Origin: UBA1858 sp964636225
GTDB taxonomy: Bacteria; Pseudomonadota; Gammaproteobacteria; UBA4575
Direction: 5' to 3'
Length of the DNA stretch: 64,000 bases
Assembly: GCA_964636225.1 (NCBI GenBank)
Contig: CAZWQM010000001.1
Location: 158,241-222,240, forward strand
Shown here in pieces: positions 17,570-26,754 of the stretch. Positions within the stretch are counted from its first letter, which is position 1; each line of letters starts with the position of its first letter. The notes under the pieces are model-generated. The model made no database searches. It worked only from the letters and a program-made list of their open reading frames with translations, and was not told the origin of the DNA. Position numbers and translations under genes: made by a program.

Positions 17570-18598
17570 CTAACCCGTGATTTGGCCTGAACTGTGGCCT
17601 GATTTCTGACCCGTTTGATCCTGTTCTTTGTTTTCCTTCAGTGTCATCACAGCGCCATCATTATTACCTTGAACGACCTTAAAACCAAGCTGAGGTAGAT
17701 GTGTAAACTGAGTTTGTAATTCTCGCAGCATCGAATGGGCTGCAACATCACTGTCAAAGAAAGCAAAACCAGTGGGGCCCCATGAACTCTGACCCACACC
17801 CGGTATATCCTTCCCTATCAAGTATTCTATCACTTCAGCTACCGCTTCACTGGTATATCTGCCTCCCTGAGCAGGCGCAAAGTAGTCGCCGACTCTTTGC
17901 TGAATTTCGCGCACACCCATGCCAAACTCTCGAATATTGTTTTCCAACACGCCCGGAAGAATGCGTGCAAGCACCTGTCTGGATAGAAAACCGGCACAGT
18001 TATCCGAGAATCTCGGAAGCGTTGAAAATGCATCCGATTCGGGTGCGCCGTGCAATCCTAGATCACTGCTATCTTCAATAATGAGTATGCGCCAGGCTTC
18101 CGGAAATGGGTGTCGAGCAATGGTTGGCGGAACACGGGTTTGACTACCCCTTCCCCCATCAACAATCATTCCACCCTGAACAAATGCAGCAACCCCGATG
18201 CCTGAACGAGCTCCCCGGCCTAATTCCTGCGCGATACCAATGGTATCGATATGCCTACCCCATAATTTGGCAATGCCGCTACCGACACATAAAGCCAGTT
18301 GTGTGCCGGAACCCAGTCCGGAATGTTCAGGAATGGATTGGCGTACATTAATGGCACAGCCTCCGTCCAGATTCCATTTTTCAAATAATTCACGTGCAAA
18401 ACCCAACGCCCGCTCTGAACGTGGTCCGGTAGCTTCAAATTTCTGACTGGCACGTATGGTTAATTCGGTACAGAAACCGTCAATCGCCACACCAGCACTG
18501 ATAAACTTACGCCCTAATGCCCCACCCAAATCCACAAAACCCAGATGTAATCTGGCTGGCGTGGTTACGGTAACATTTTGATTTTTGTGATATAACAT
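17570..18598 (-). CDS. mptG: beta-ribofuranosylaminobenzene 5'-phosphate synthase
   Basis: MptG joins phosphoribosyl pyrophosphate to p-hydroxybenzoate or p-aminobenzoate, the committed step of H4MPT synthesis. It is a GHMP-superfamily fold: TPARLHLGFVDL at the N-terminus, the glycine-rich PEHSGLGSGTQLAL near residue 90 and a C-terminal GVGQSSWGPTGFAF motif. The last 20 or so residues are a polar Gln/Lys/Ser/Gly-rich tail not expected from the family core. It is the first gene of the minus-strand H4MPT block and is divergent from fhcB across 279 bp. Confidence 0.95.
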   Translation of the reverse strand: MLYHKNQNVTVTTPARLHLGFVDLGGALGRKFISAGVAIDGFCTELTIRASQKFEATGPRSERALGFARELFEKWNLDGGCAINVRQSIPEHSGLGSGTQLALCVGSGIAKLWGRHIDTIGIAQELGRGARSGIGVAAFVQGGMIVDGGRGSQTRVPPTIARHPFPEAWRILIIEDSSDLGLHGAPESDAFSTLPRFSDNCAGFLSRQVLARILPGVLENNIREFGMGVREIQQRVGDYFAPAQGGRYTSEAVAEVIEYLIGKDIPGVGQSSWGPTGFAFFDSDVAAHSMLRELQTQFTHLPQLGFKVVQGNNDGAVMTLKENKEQDQTGQKSGHSSGQITG

Positions 18599-18877
18599 TA
18601 AAATTCTACAAGGGGTTTATGTATCGTCTATCTCAGACCTATATCTGGTATCTGGGTATATTCTGGACAATATTTACTCGACTGGCGACCATGAATAAAT
18701 CATTCTGATTCATGCTCTCGGGCGGGCATTATTTTATACTACTGTAGTTCTCAATCCAAACTAGTAGAAACAGTAATAAACTAGGACAATAGAATCAAAT
18801 CAAAAAATACTAATTACAGATTTGATCGCCGTAATCAAGAATAACCAAACTTACTACCAAATAATTTAAATAATCTA

Positions 18878-20137
18878 ATGCAGTTTGAACATGTGACCTG
18901 CCCACATTGTGGGATACTTTGTGATGACCTGACCATAGAGGTCAGTGATTCCGCGTTAAAACCACTCAATGTTGACCATCCACATTGCATTCGTGGGTTT
19001 ACACAATCGTCGTTAGAAAGCGATCGCTTGCCTTCAGCAAAAATTAATGGTCAGGATGCCGCGCTGGATGACGCCATTAATCAAGCCGTCTCCATCCTGC
19101 TGTCTTCTTCCCAGCCTTTGATTAGCGGCTTAATCGCAGATGTGCAAGCCTGTAGAGAAGCGGTTGCCCTGGCGGATAAAGTGGGCGGCGTGATTGATCA
19201 CGCTAATGGAAAATTCATGCGCGCCAATATTGCTGTTATGCAGAGGTTGGGCAAAGTGAAAACCACGTTAGCCGAAGCACGTAATCGTGCTGACAATATC
19301 ATTATCTTTGGCTCCGAGGTACTTGAACGCTTTCCGCGCCTGATGGAGCGGATATTGACTCCGGGAAAAAGTCTTGGCACCAAAAACACAACACGCAAGA
19401 CAATTACCATTATCGATTCACAAGCCCAGCAAGATGCCAGCACTGTCATGGCTGCACTCAAGGTCAACTATATGCGCCTTAATGCAAGTAGTCTTGAAGC
19501 AATCATTTTAAAACTGCAAAGCATTATTCAAAACGATACTCAGTCAGATCTTGAAGATGATGTAACAGCAAACCTCATAAACATTTACAAAAATATTTTA
19601 AGTAGTCAGTACACCACTATGATCTGGAATGCTAACCTGCTTAATACTGAAACCGCTGAACAGACAGTACAGGCACTGACTCTTTCCATAAAAACCCTGA
19701 TGAAAGATATTCGCTGTGTAGGCTTACCTTTGGGTGGCTCCAAAGGAGAGATCACAGCCAGCCAGGTCGTCACATGGCAAACAGGTGTTCCCCTGCCGGT
19801 TTCATTTATGAGCGGTGTTCCGGTACACGATCCTGTTTTATATACGGGTTCCAATATGTTGGAAAACAACGAAGCGGACACACTGTTATGGCTATCTACC
19901 TACAGTGCCGATGATGTTCCGCCAGAAACAAATATTCCGACAATTGTGATTGGGCACCCCAATATGCAGGTGTCAGAAAAGACTGCGGTATACATCCCTG
20001 TGGGTGTACCCGGCATTGACAGTCGCGGACTGGCCTGCAGAACTGACAGTGTCGCAACCCTGCCACTGGCAAAGATTCGAAACAATAATTTAGCTATTGC
20101 CAGCGACGTATTAAATAAAATCACAGGAATGCTCTAG
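18878..20137 (+). CDS. fhcB: formyltransferase/hydrolase complex subunit B (FwdB/FmdB homologue)
   Basis: FhcB is the bacterial relative of the molybdopterin subunit of formylmethanofuran dehydrogenase, part of the cytosolic FhcABCD complex that releases formate. The 419-residue sequence keeps the N-terminal iron-sulfur-type cluster motif CPHCGILCDD (Cys residues near positions 8-15) and CIRGF. Bacterial FhcB proteins are known not to work as a redox subunit, so a structural role is likely. It starts the fhcBADC operon. No clear Shine-Dalgarno sequence precedes the ATG. Confidence 0.94.
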   Translation: MQFEHVTCPHCGILCDDLTIEVSDSALKPLNVDHPHCIRGFTQSSLESDRLPSAKINGQDAALDDAINQAVSILLSSSQPLISGLIADVQACREAVALADKVGGVIDHANGKFMRANIAVMQRLGKVKTTLAEARNRADNIIIFGSEVLERFPRLMERILTPGKSLGTKNTTRKTITIIDSQAQQDASTVMAALKVNYMRLNASSLEAIILKLQSIIQNDTQSDLEDDVTANLINIYKNILSSQYTTMIWNANLLNTETAEQTVQALTLSIKTLMKDIRCVGLPLGGSKGEITASQVVTWQTGVPLPVSFMSGVPVHDPVLYTGSNMLENNEADTLLWLSTYSADDVPPETNIPTIVIGHPNMQVSEKTAVYIPVGVPGIDSRGLACRTDSVATLPLAKIRNNNLAIASDVLNKITGML

Positions 20138-20145
20138 AGGGAACT

Positions 20146-21804
20146 ATGGCTATTAAACTCACAGGCGGTGAAATCTACGATCCTGCACATCAGGTCGATG
20201 GTAAGCAGCAAGATCTATACATCGTTGATGGAAAAATTACACATCTGTTGCCAGACAACGAAAAAATAACTGAAACACATAGTATCAATGGATGCATCGT
20301 TATGGCTGGCGCCATTGATCTGCATTCTCATATCGGTGGCGGCAAAGTGAACATTGCTCGCACCATGATGCTGGAAGATGAGCATGCTCATCCTCATCTA
20401 GGCAATCATATATGCCGTTCCGGTAACGGTCATGCCGTACCCTCTACTTTTACAACCGGCTACCGTTATGCAGAAATGGGTTACACCGCATGCTTTGAAC
20501 CGGCTGTACTTCCCGTCAATGCGCGTCAGGCTCATATGGAAATGGCCGATACACCTATGATTGATAAAGGTGGCTATGTATTGCTAGGCAATGATGATTT
20601 CCTGCTTGGCATGATGCAAAAAAATGTCAGTCAGTCCGCGATAAATGATTATGTCGCCTGGATCCTGAATGCCAGTCAATGTATCGGCATTAAAGTGGTA
20701 AACGCGGGCGGTGTACATGCATTTAAATACAACCAGCGTCGGCTTGATGTTGATGAAGCCGGACCTGCAGGTAGCACCCCAAGAGAAATTATCGCCAGAC
20801 TGAGTCGCGCCGTTCATGAGCTCGGCGTTCCACATCCATTGCATGTACATGCCAGTAATCTAGGCATTCCCGGCAACTTTAAGTCTACACTGCTGACAAT
20901 GGCCGCCGCGGACGGCTTACCTATCCACCTGACCCATATTCAGTTTCATAGTTACGGTACTGAGGGCGACTATAAGTTTTCTTCAGCCGCCTGCGAAATT
21001 GCCGAAGCGATTAACAGCAATCCAAATGTCACTGCAGATGTCGGTCAAATTATGTTTGGCCAGACAATTACTACTTCGGGTGACACGATGATGCAGTATT
21101 TTGGCCACGATCATGCGCATCCAAAGAAATGGACGGTGATGGACATTGAATGCGAAATGGGTTGCGGTGTCATTCCATTTAAGTATCGTGACAAAAGTTT
21201 TGTTAATGCCTTGCAGTGGGCCATTGGACTGGAAATCTTTTTACAGGTGAATGACCCCTGGCGAGTATTTCTTACCACAGACCATCCTAACGGCGCTCCA
21301 TTTACCAGCTATCCACATCTAATCAAACTGTTAATGGATCGTTCATTCCGCAATGATGCATTTAGTATCATTCATGAAGATGCACAGAAGATGTCGAACC
21401 TGGCCTCGATGGATAGAGAATACAGTTTGTATGAAATTGCGATTATGACACGCGCTGCACCGGCGAGAATTCTTGGCTTAAGCAGTCAGGGGCATTTAGG
21501 TGAGGGCGCGACAGCAAATATTACTGTTTACCGCAAACAGGATGATGTAGAACAAATGTTTGCCAAACCGTCACTGGTGTTCAAAAACGGAAAACTGATC
21601 GTCATAGATGGCGAAGTCATAGAATCCGTCAAGGGTGTCACTCACGTGGTTAAGCCTGAGTATGATGCCGGTGTCGAGAAATCTTTAAGTAAATACTTTG
21701 ATGACTACCAAACTATTTCACTACCAAACTTTAAAATCTCCAATGATGAGATGGCAGAATGCATTGGCAGCAAAATAGAAGTTCATCCATGCACAAGAAA
21801 ATAA
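20146..21804 (+). CDS. fhcA: formyltransferase/hydrolase complex subunit A, amidohydrolase
   Basis: FhcA is the amidohydrolase that hydrolyses formyl-methylofuran to formate. The 552-residue protein has the metal-binding AGAIDLHSHIGGGKVN near residue 60, further His-rich segments (PLHVHASNLGIPG and LTHIQFHSYG), and FLTTDHPNGAPF near residue 380. The family ending with MTRAAPARILGL is present. It follows fhcB by 8 bp with a GAGGGAA ribosome site, and precedes fhcD by 4 bp. Confidence 0.96.
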   Translation: MAIKLTGGEIYDPAHQVDGKQQDLYIVDGKITHLLPDNEKITETHSINGCIVMAGAIDLHSHIGGGKVNIARTMMLEDEHAHPHLGNHICRSGNGHAVPSTFTTGYRYAEMGYTACFEPAVLPVNARQAHMEMADTPMIDKGGYVLLGNDDFLLGMMQKNVSQSAINDYVAWILNASQCIGIKVVNAGGVHAFKYNQRRLDVDEAGPAGSTPREIIARLSRAVHELGVPHPLHVHASNLGIPGNFKSTLLTMAAADGLPIHLTHIQFHSYGTEGDYKFSSAACEIAEAINSNPNVTADVGQIMFGQTITTSGDTMMQYFGHDHAHPKKWTVMDIECEMGCGVIPFKYRDKSFVNALQWAIGLEIFLQVNDPWRVFLTTDHPNGAPFTSYPHLIKLLMDRSFRNDAFSIIHEDAQKMSNLASMDREYSLYEIAIMTRAAPARILGLSSQGHLGEGATANITVYRKQDDVEQMFAKPSLVFKNGKLIVIDGEVIESVKGVTHVVKPEYDAGVEKSLSKYFDDYQTISLPNFKISNDEMAECIGSKIEVHPCTRK

Positions 21805-21808
21805 GAAC

Positions 21809-22708
21809 ATGATAATTAATGGTGTTTTAATTGATGATACTTTCTCGGAAGCATTCTCCATGAGTGCCACCCGAATTATCATCACTGCAATAAATTATAA
21901 ATGGGCACGCCATGCCGCTGAAACCATGACAGGTTTTGCAACCTCTGTGATCGGATGTAAAGTCGAAGCCGGAATTGAACGCACCATAGGAAACCATGAA
22001 ACTCCGGATGGTCGTCCCGGGATTTCAGTACTGCTGTTTTCAACAGACAGAAAGTCTCTGGAAAAACAGTTGGAAGCGCGCATCGGACAATGTGTATTAA
22101 CCTGCCCTACCACCGCGGTTTTCTCCGGCATGGAGACTGAAGAGAAGATTGCTCTGGGAAAAAATTTACGCTATTTCGGTGATGGCTATCAAACTTCAAA
22201 GTTGATTGGAGACAAACGCTACTGGCGCATACCTGTTATGGACGGTGAATTTGTCTGTGAAGAAACTACCGGTGTGCAGAAAGCGATTGGAGGTGGAAAC
22301 CTGTTAATTTTTGCGCGCACAGTTTCCCAAGTATTGCTGGCCTGTGAGGCTGCCATTGACTCAATGAGCATGTTACCAAATATCATTCTGCCTTTCCCAG
22401 GAGGCGGCGTACGTTCCGGCTCCAAAGTAGGCTCAAAATATAAAAATCTGGGTGCTTCGACCAATCATAATTATTGCCCTACTCTTAAGGGTCAACCAGG
22501 CAATCTGCTGGACAAGAACATTGAAGCAGTAATGGAAATTGTTATTGATGGTTTAACTGCGAAAGATGTTCGACTGGCAATGAATCGTGGTATTGAAGCC
22601 ATATGCGACCTGGGCAAATCACAGGGAATTGAAAAAATTACAGGTGGAAACTATGGCGGTAAATTAGGCCAGCACCACTTCCACTTAAGAGAGATTGCTA
22701 ATGAGTAA
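21809..22708 (+). CDS. fhcD: formylmethylofuran:H4MPT formyltransferase
   Basis: FhcD (Ftr) transfers the formyl group from formyl-H4MPT to methylofuran. The 299-residue sequence is typical: INGVLIDDTFSEAFSM at the N-terminus, TGFATSVIGCKVEAG near residue 45, RPGISVLLFS, and FPGGGVRSGSKVGSKYKNLG near residue 195. It ends with GGNYGGKLGQHHFHL. It is third in the fhcBADC operon, 4 bp after fhcA and 5 bp before fhcC. Length is normal for the family. Confidence 0.97.
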   Translation: MIINGVLIDDTFSEAFSMSATRIIITAINYKWARHAAETMTGFATSVIGCKVEAGIERTIGNHETPDGRPGISVLLFSTDRKSLEKQLEARIGQCVLTCPTTAVFSGMETEEKIALGKNLRYFGDGYQTSKLIGDKRYWRIPVMDGEFVCEETTGVQKAIGGGNLLIFARTVSQVLLACEAAIDSMSMLPNIILPFPGGGVRSGSKVGSKYKNLGASTNHNYCPTLKGQPGNLLDKNIEAVMEIVIDGLTAKDVRLAMNRGIEAICDLGKSQGIEKITGGNYGGKLGQHHFHLREIANE

Positions 22709-22713
22709 TACAA

Positions 22714-23538
22714 ATGATTAACACCATCGTCACATATAACAACACAACCGGTGCTCGTATTGATATGCGCTGGTTAAGCGAAGCCATTAACGGCAAATAT
22801 TCTCAGGAACAAGCAAGCCTGCTACACATTTCTGTAGGCAACCAGTCTGTGCCCGCGGGTGATATATTTACGATCTCAGGCAACTTCGATAATGAAGACA
22901 TTCAGCTGAATGGTGCTACTGCCAAATTAGATTACGTGGGACATGCTTTAGCAGATGGACAACATCTTACAGTCACCGGAGATTGCGGACATTATCTGGG
23001 TGCAGAACTTAATGGTGGCAAACTTAGTGTTAATGGAAACAGTCTCGATTATACAGGCTGCAGTATGCGTAAGGGCTTGATCGAAATTCAGGGCAACAGT
23101 CGCGATTATCTGGGAGGCGCCTATACAGGCCATAAAAAAGGGATGTCTGGCGGTACTATTCTTGTTCACGGAGACGCCGGCAATTTCACAGGTGACTTAA
23201 TGCGCAGAGGCATTATTATGATTACGGGTGATATTGGCGACTACTGCGGTAGCCGCATGATTGCCGGAACCATCACCAACCTAGGTAAAATCGGCAATCA
23301 TGTTGGTGTGGGCATGCGCAGAGGAACACTACTATTACCCGAATTACCAGAACAAATGCCAGACACTTTTACCAACTGTGGCCGACATAATTTAGGTTAT
23401 CTAACACTATTGCTTCATGAACTGAGAACTTATGACAGCGAGTTCAAGTCATTACATTCCATGCGACGACGCGTGCAAAAATACATGGGAGATGCTTCCG
23501 TCGATGGCTTGGGTGAGATTCTTATCTGGATTGGATAA
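22714..23538 (+). CDS. fhcC: formyltransferase/hydrolase complex subunit C (FwdC homologue)
   Basis: FhcC is a right-handed beta-helix subunit related to the GltS C-terminal domain and FwdC. In the middle of the 274-residue protein a glycine-rich repeat of about 19 residues recurs (GDCGHYLGAELNGG, GNSLDYTGCSMRKG, GNSRDYLGGAYTG, GDAGNFTGDLMRRG, GDIGDYCGSRMIAG), each forming one helix turn. It holds the FhcA and FhcD subunits together. It is the last of the four core subunits and is followed after 76 bp by the DUF4242 gene. Confidence 0.96.
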   Translation: MINTIVTYNNTTGARIDMRWLSEAINGKYSQEQASLLHISVGNQSVPAGDIFTISGNFDNEDIQLNGATAKLDYVGHALADGQHLTVTGDCGHYLGAELNGGKLSVNGNSLDYTGCSMRKGLIEIQGNSRDYLGGAYTGHKKGMSGGTILVHGDAGNFTGDLMRRGIIMITGDIGDYCGSRMIAGTITNLGKIGNHVGVGMRRGTLLLPELPEQMPDTFTNCGRHNLGYLTLLLHELRTYDSEFKSLHSMRRRVQKYMGDASVDGLGEILIWIG

Positions 23539-23614
23539 GAAGATTACATGAGTTACATATTTATGCTGTTAAAACTTACTTCATAATCCATAAATTTAAT
23601 TACAGGAGGCCAAC

Positions 23615-23887
23615 ATGCCAAAATATATTATTGAAAGAGAAATACCTGACGCAGGCAGCCTGACTGCAGCTGACCTGCAGGGCATTTCACAAAAATCTTG
23701 CAGCATTCTGAAAAACATGGGCCCCCAAATTCAATGGGTTGAGAGCTTTGTCACTGCAAACAAAGTTTACTGCACTTATATCGCTCCCAATGAAGATGAA
23801 ATCCGCAAGCATGCCGAGGAAGGTGGATTCCCTACAAACAGTATTGCAGAAATCAAGGCGGTGATTGACCCCACTACATCAGAGTAA
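23615..23887 (+). CDS. DUF4242 small protein at the end of the fhc operon
   Basis: A 90-residue protein opening with MPKYIIEREIPDAGSLT and containing WVESFVTANKVYC and the HAEEGGFPTN segment, matching DUF4242 (SCO4226-type nickel-binding ferredoxin-like fold). The ATG has a strong AGGAGG site. Function is unknown to me; family members are suspected to bind metal. Being between fhcC and a good terminator, it is probably co-transcribed with fhcBADC, so a helper role for that complex or a stress role are both possible. Confidence 0.8.
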   Translation: MPKYIIEREIPDAGSLTAADLQGISQKSCSILKNMGPQIQWVESFVTANKVYCTYIAPNEDEIRKHAEEGGFPTNSIAEIKAVIDPTTSE

Positions 23888-23980
23888 ATTAAATTTAATT
23901 TATACTGTAAAATCGACATATCGCAATATAAGCCCAGCCAAATTTTGTGTTTTCTGGCAATTTAACGATGTAAACTTAAA

Positions 23981-24004
23981 AAGCCCTCATTAGAGGGCTT
24001 TTTT
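23981..24004 (+). terminator. rho-independent terminator after the fhc operon
   Basis: An 8-bp perfect stem AAGCCCTC/GAGGGCTT with a 4-nt ATTA loop is followed by T residues on the plus strand and preceded by A residues, so it can work in both directions. It ends the fhcBADC-DUF4242 transcript and probably also that of the convergent alcohol-dehydrogenase-family gene. Confidence 0.88.
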
Positions 24005-24032
24005 ATTGACACTATATTTATGCTTACGATCT

Positions 24033-25073
24033 TCAAAATCCCGCAAGCACGATCTTTCCCACCGCTCGACCACTTTCAATATGTGCATGTGCGCGTTTTA
24101 AATTTTCAGCATTAATAGTTCCGTAATCTTCACCCAGAGTCGTTTTGATTTCGCCCGCATCAACCAGCTCAGCCAAAGCAGTAAGCAGTTCATGTTGTTT
24201 AAGCATATCGCGGGTTGAAAACATCGATCGAGTAAACATGAATTCCCAATGCAAGGAAGCTGACTTCTTTTTTAATTTAAGAATATCAATGTTTTCTTTT
24301 GGATCATCAATCAATGCAAATTTACCTTGCGGCGCCAGCACATCCACTATTTGGTCATAATGCTGGTCAGTATGAGTAAGACTAATTACATGAGTAACCT
24401 CTTGAATATTTATCTCCTCCAGTTGAGGCGCTAAAGGTTGATGGTGGTTAATCACATAATTCGCGCCCAAACTGGTTACCCAATCCTGACTCGATTCTCT
24501 TGATGCCGTAGCAATGACAATGGCATCGGTCAACCTGGATGCCAGTTGTATCAGAATAGAACCCACGCCTCCGGCTGCACCAATAATTAAAACAGCAGGT
24601 CGAGATTCTGTCGAGACTTGTAACGGTGTATCCTGGCGCATGGCTGTAAAGCCCAAACGATCAAACAGCAGTTCCCAGGCTGTAATGGCAGTTAACGGTA
24701 ATGCTGCCGCTTCTATATTGGACAGTGAAGCCGGTTTTAAAGCGGTAATGCGTTCATCCACCAGTTGGTATTCAGAGTTGGAACCGGGTCGAGTGAGATC
24801 GCCAGCATACCAAACCGAGTCACCGGTTTTGAATAACTCGACCTGATCACCCACCGCCACCACTTCACCAACGGCATCCCAGCCAAGCACTTTATAGTCT
24901 CCGTTGGCAGGTGATACAGTGCATCGCACCTTGCAATCAACCGGGTTAACTGAAATTGCATGCACTTGAATCAGCAAATCCCGACCCTTGGCATCAGGCA
25001 TGGGTAATTCGATATCAATTAACGCATCCGGGTGATCTATGGCGTGGGAATGCAAATAGCCAATAGCTTTCAT
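24033..25073 (-). CDS. zinc-binding alcohol dehydrogenase family (MDR) oxidoreductase
   Basis: A medium-chain dehydrogenase/reductase of the TIGR02817-like subgroup, near quinone oxidoreductases. It opens with MKAIGYLHSHAIDHPDALID, has KVLGWDAVGEVVAVGD near residue 60 and the nucleotide-binding LIIGAAGGVGSILIQLA near residue 160. The catalytic zinc Cys/His set of true alcohol dehydrogenases is not evident, so reduction of an NADPH-linked enone or quinone is more likely than alcohol oxidation. The frame is open to 25163 but the ATG at 25073 has an AGGCGG site and the conserved family start, giving 346 residues. Substrate unknown. Confidence 0.85.
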   Translation of the reverse strand: MKAIGYLHSHAIDHPDALIDIELPMPDAKGRDLLIQVHAISVNPVDCKVRCTVSPANGDYKVLGWDAVGEVVAVGDQVELFKTGDSVWYAGDLTRPGSNSEYQLVDERITALKPASLSNIEAAALPLTAITAWELLFDRLGFTAMRQDTPLQVSTESRPAVLIIGAAGGVGSILIQLASRLTDAIVIATASRESSQDWVTSLGANYVINHHQPLAPQLEEINIQEVTHVISLTHTDQHYDQIVDVLAPQGKFALIDDPKENIDILKLKKKSASLHWEFMFTRSMFSTRDMLKQHELLTALAELVDAGEIKTTLGEDYGTINAENLKRAHAHIESGRAVGKIVLAGF

Positions 25074-25199
25074 TTCAATCCGCCTATTTCGTGAGCAGTC
25101 GATAAAATAGCAGTATAAAAATAACCTCACACTGACAAAAGTCATAACAGTGAGTCTTTTCAAAAAGTGTCTTAGAATAAAATAGCGGTGGTTTATAGC

Positions 25200-25487
25200 C
25201 TATGGCGAACCAAACATACAACCTTGCTCTGTCACTACCACTGGGAAGTCGCCCAGACTTCTCATAGTACTGGCTACAGCGTACTGTTCCAGTTGAGAAG
25301 CAATATCATCCGCGTTATTGGTGTGCATGGCAGAGTACATAACTCTGATAAAGTGTGTATCTGAAGGCGCCATCAGGCGAAAGCAGTAGCTTTCTTTATC
25401 CAGCTCTTCCTGGATTTCAGATTCTGGGAATTCGGTTTGCAGATAGGTCAGTACGGCATCTCGAATCTCTACTCGGTACTCAGTCAT
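25200..25487 (-). CDS. uncharacterised 95-residue protein at the end of the mtoX cluster
   Basis: I do not recognise a family. The 95-residue product has no signal peptide or membrane segment and reads as an alpha/beta domain: an N-terminal helix (DAVLTYLQTEFPESEIQEELD), strands around YCFRLM and FIRVMYS, a helix (ADDIASQLEQYAV), and a C-terminal strand with one Cys (VVVTEQGCMFG). It lies 36 bp downstream of the tlpA-like gene on the same strand and is probably the last gene of the methanethiol oxidase cluster, or a read-through passenger. Coding looks genuine from length and composition. Confidence 0.6.
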   Translation of the reverse strand: MTEYRVEIRDAVLTYLQTEFPESEIQEELDKESYCFRLMAPSDTHFIRVMYSAMHTNNADDIASQLEQYAVASTMRSLGDFPVVVTEQGCMFGSP

Positions 25488-25523
25488 CTCAATACACCTG
25501 AATAGCCTTTATACGTCTTGTGG

Positions 25524-26108
25524 TTACCCCTGCACCTTATTCGGTTCAATTGCTGCCAGACGCTCGTACTCTTTCATAATATCGCGCAGAAACTTAACCA
25601 TCTCGTCAGAGCTCCAGTCACGCTCACCCGTCGCTTTATAAATAATCTTTCCTGACGGGCTGATTAGAAATGTAGTTGGTAATCCTGAAACTTCCCAGCT
25701 GGATAAAGACATATTTTTGTCAATCACAATGTCAAAATCGACGGGCCTGTCTTTAAGAAACTGTTTAACCGTGGCCAGTGCTGGCCCGACGTGAATGCCA
25801 ACCACTTCCAGCCCATGCTGTCCTTTGAGTTTATTGTGCAACTCATTTAGGGCGGGCATCTCCTTCACACAAGGAGGACACCAGGTTGCCCAAAAATTCA
25901 GCAACACAAATTTACCTTCATAATCCGACAGGCTGATATCTGAGCCTTGTGTACTCATTAAGGTGAAATTAGAGGCTTTGGAGTTAGGAACTTTATCCAT
26001 TAAGCCACTTGCATTCAGCATGGGTACCATGATCAACAGCATAATAAGCAAACCAAGAGAAATTCCCGTGGTGTGGTTAATTTTTGATTTCATATAACTA
26101 TATTTCAT
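25524..26108 (-). CDS. TlpA-like membrane-anchored thioredoxin (WCPPC)
   Basis: A TlpA/ResA-family thioredoxin of about 194 residues with a single N-terminal hydrophobic segment (residues 14-34), so it is anchored in the inner membrane facing the periplasm. The active site is W76-C77-P-P-C80, the cis-proline loop is GLPTTFLI, and the C-terminus carries RDWSSDEMVKFLRDIM. The gene can start at the ATG at 26108 or a GTG two codons earlier. It belongs to the mtoX cluster and shares its C-terminal motif with the upstream thioredoxin gene. Role in cytochrome or copper-site maturation of MtoX or the MauG-like protein is inferred. Confidence 0.9.
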   Translation of the reverse strand: MKYSYMKSKINHTTGISLGLLIMLLIMVPMLNASGLMDKVPNSKASNFTLMSTQGSDISLSDYEGKFVLLNFWATWCPPCVKEMPALNELHNKLKGQHGLEVVGIHVGPALATVKQFLKDRPVDFDIVIDKNMSLSSWEVSGLPTTFLISPSGKIIYKATGERDWSSDEMVKFLRDIMKEYERLAAIEPNKVQG

Positions 26109-26210
26109 AATCACCGCTTTGTTGGATGTATAGGGTAATAGGAGTCAGAATATTCAATTAAGTTCTTTACAGCGGATTTTCCTGCCCTGAGTGACTATTT
26201 ATCAGCGATT

Positions 26211-26744
26211 TTATTGTTCCGATGGTTTATTTTCTTCGTAATCGGCAATAATGACTCTTAAAAATTTCACCATTTGTGGTGAACTCCAGGCTCTAGCACC
26301 CACCGCCCTGTATGCAAAATCGCCATCAGGGGTCAATAAATATGATGTTGGAAGTGAGGGTATTCCCCAATGTCCCAGTTCCAGATTCAGGTCCATCACC
26401 ACGCTGTAACTAACCGGTGATAATTCCAGTTGCTTATTCACAGCTTCAACCTCTGGGCCGGCATGAACGGCTACTATCTCGAGTACATTCTCATCGGCAA
26501 ATTGCTCTCGCAGATCTTGAAGAAAAGTTAATTCCGCAAGACAACTTGCGCATCGGGTTGACCAGAAACTTACTAGCACAAACTTGCCTTTCAGATCATC
26601 CAAATTAAACATGCCGCCGGTGGAATACGGCAAGGTAAAGTTTTTTGCATGCATGGTCCGTGGCATTGCATCCAGCAATCTGTCAGCATTTGCGATTGAA
26701 CATAACAAAAGTAAAGCAATCGCACTTAGCACTCTTTTTATCAT
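26211..26744 (-). CDS. TlpA-like periplasmic thioredoxin with atypical RCASC site
   Basis: A 177-residue exported thioredoxin-fold protein. The first 20 residues form a Sec signal peptide ending SIANA. The redox site is R64-C65-A-S-C68 instead of WCPPC; the proline loop is SLPTSYLL, and the C-terminal RAWSSPQMVKFLRVI closely matches the same region of the neighbouring TlpA-like protein, marking the two as paralogues. It is 10 bp downstream of the MauG-like gene, so it should be co-transcribed with mtoX, sco and mauG. It may reduce or insert metal into periplasmic partners; the exact role is unknown. Confidence 0.88.
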   Translation of the reverse strand: MIKRVLSAIALLLLCSIANADRLLDAMPRTMHAKNFTLPYSTGGMFNLDDLKGKFVLVSFWSTRCASCLAELTFLQDLREQFADENVLEIVAVHAGPEVEAVNKQLELSPVSYSVVMDLNLELGHWGIPSLPTSYLLTPDGDFAYRAVGARAWSSPQMVKFLRVIIADYEENKPSEQ

Positions 26745-26754
26745 ATTTTTTTAT

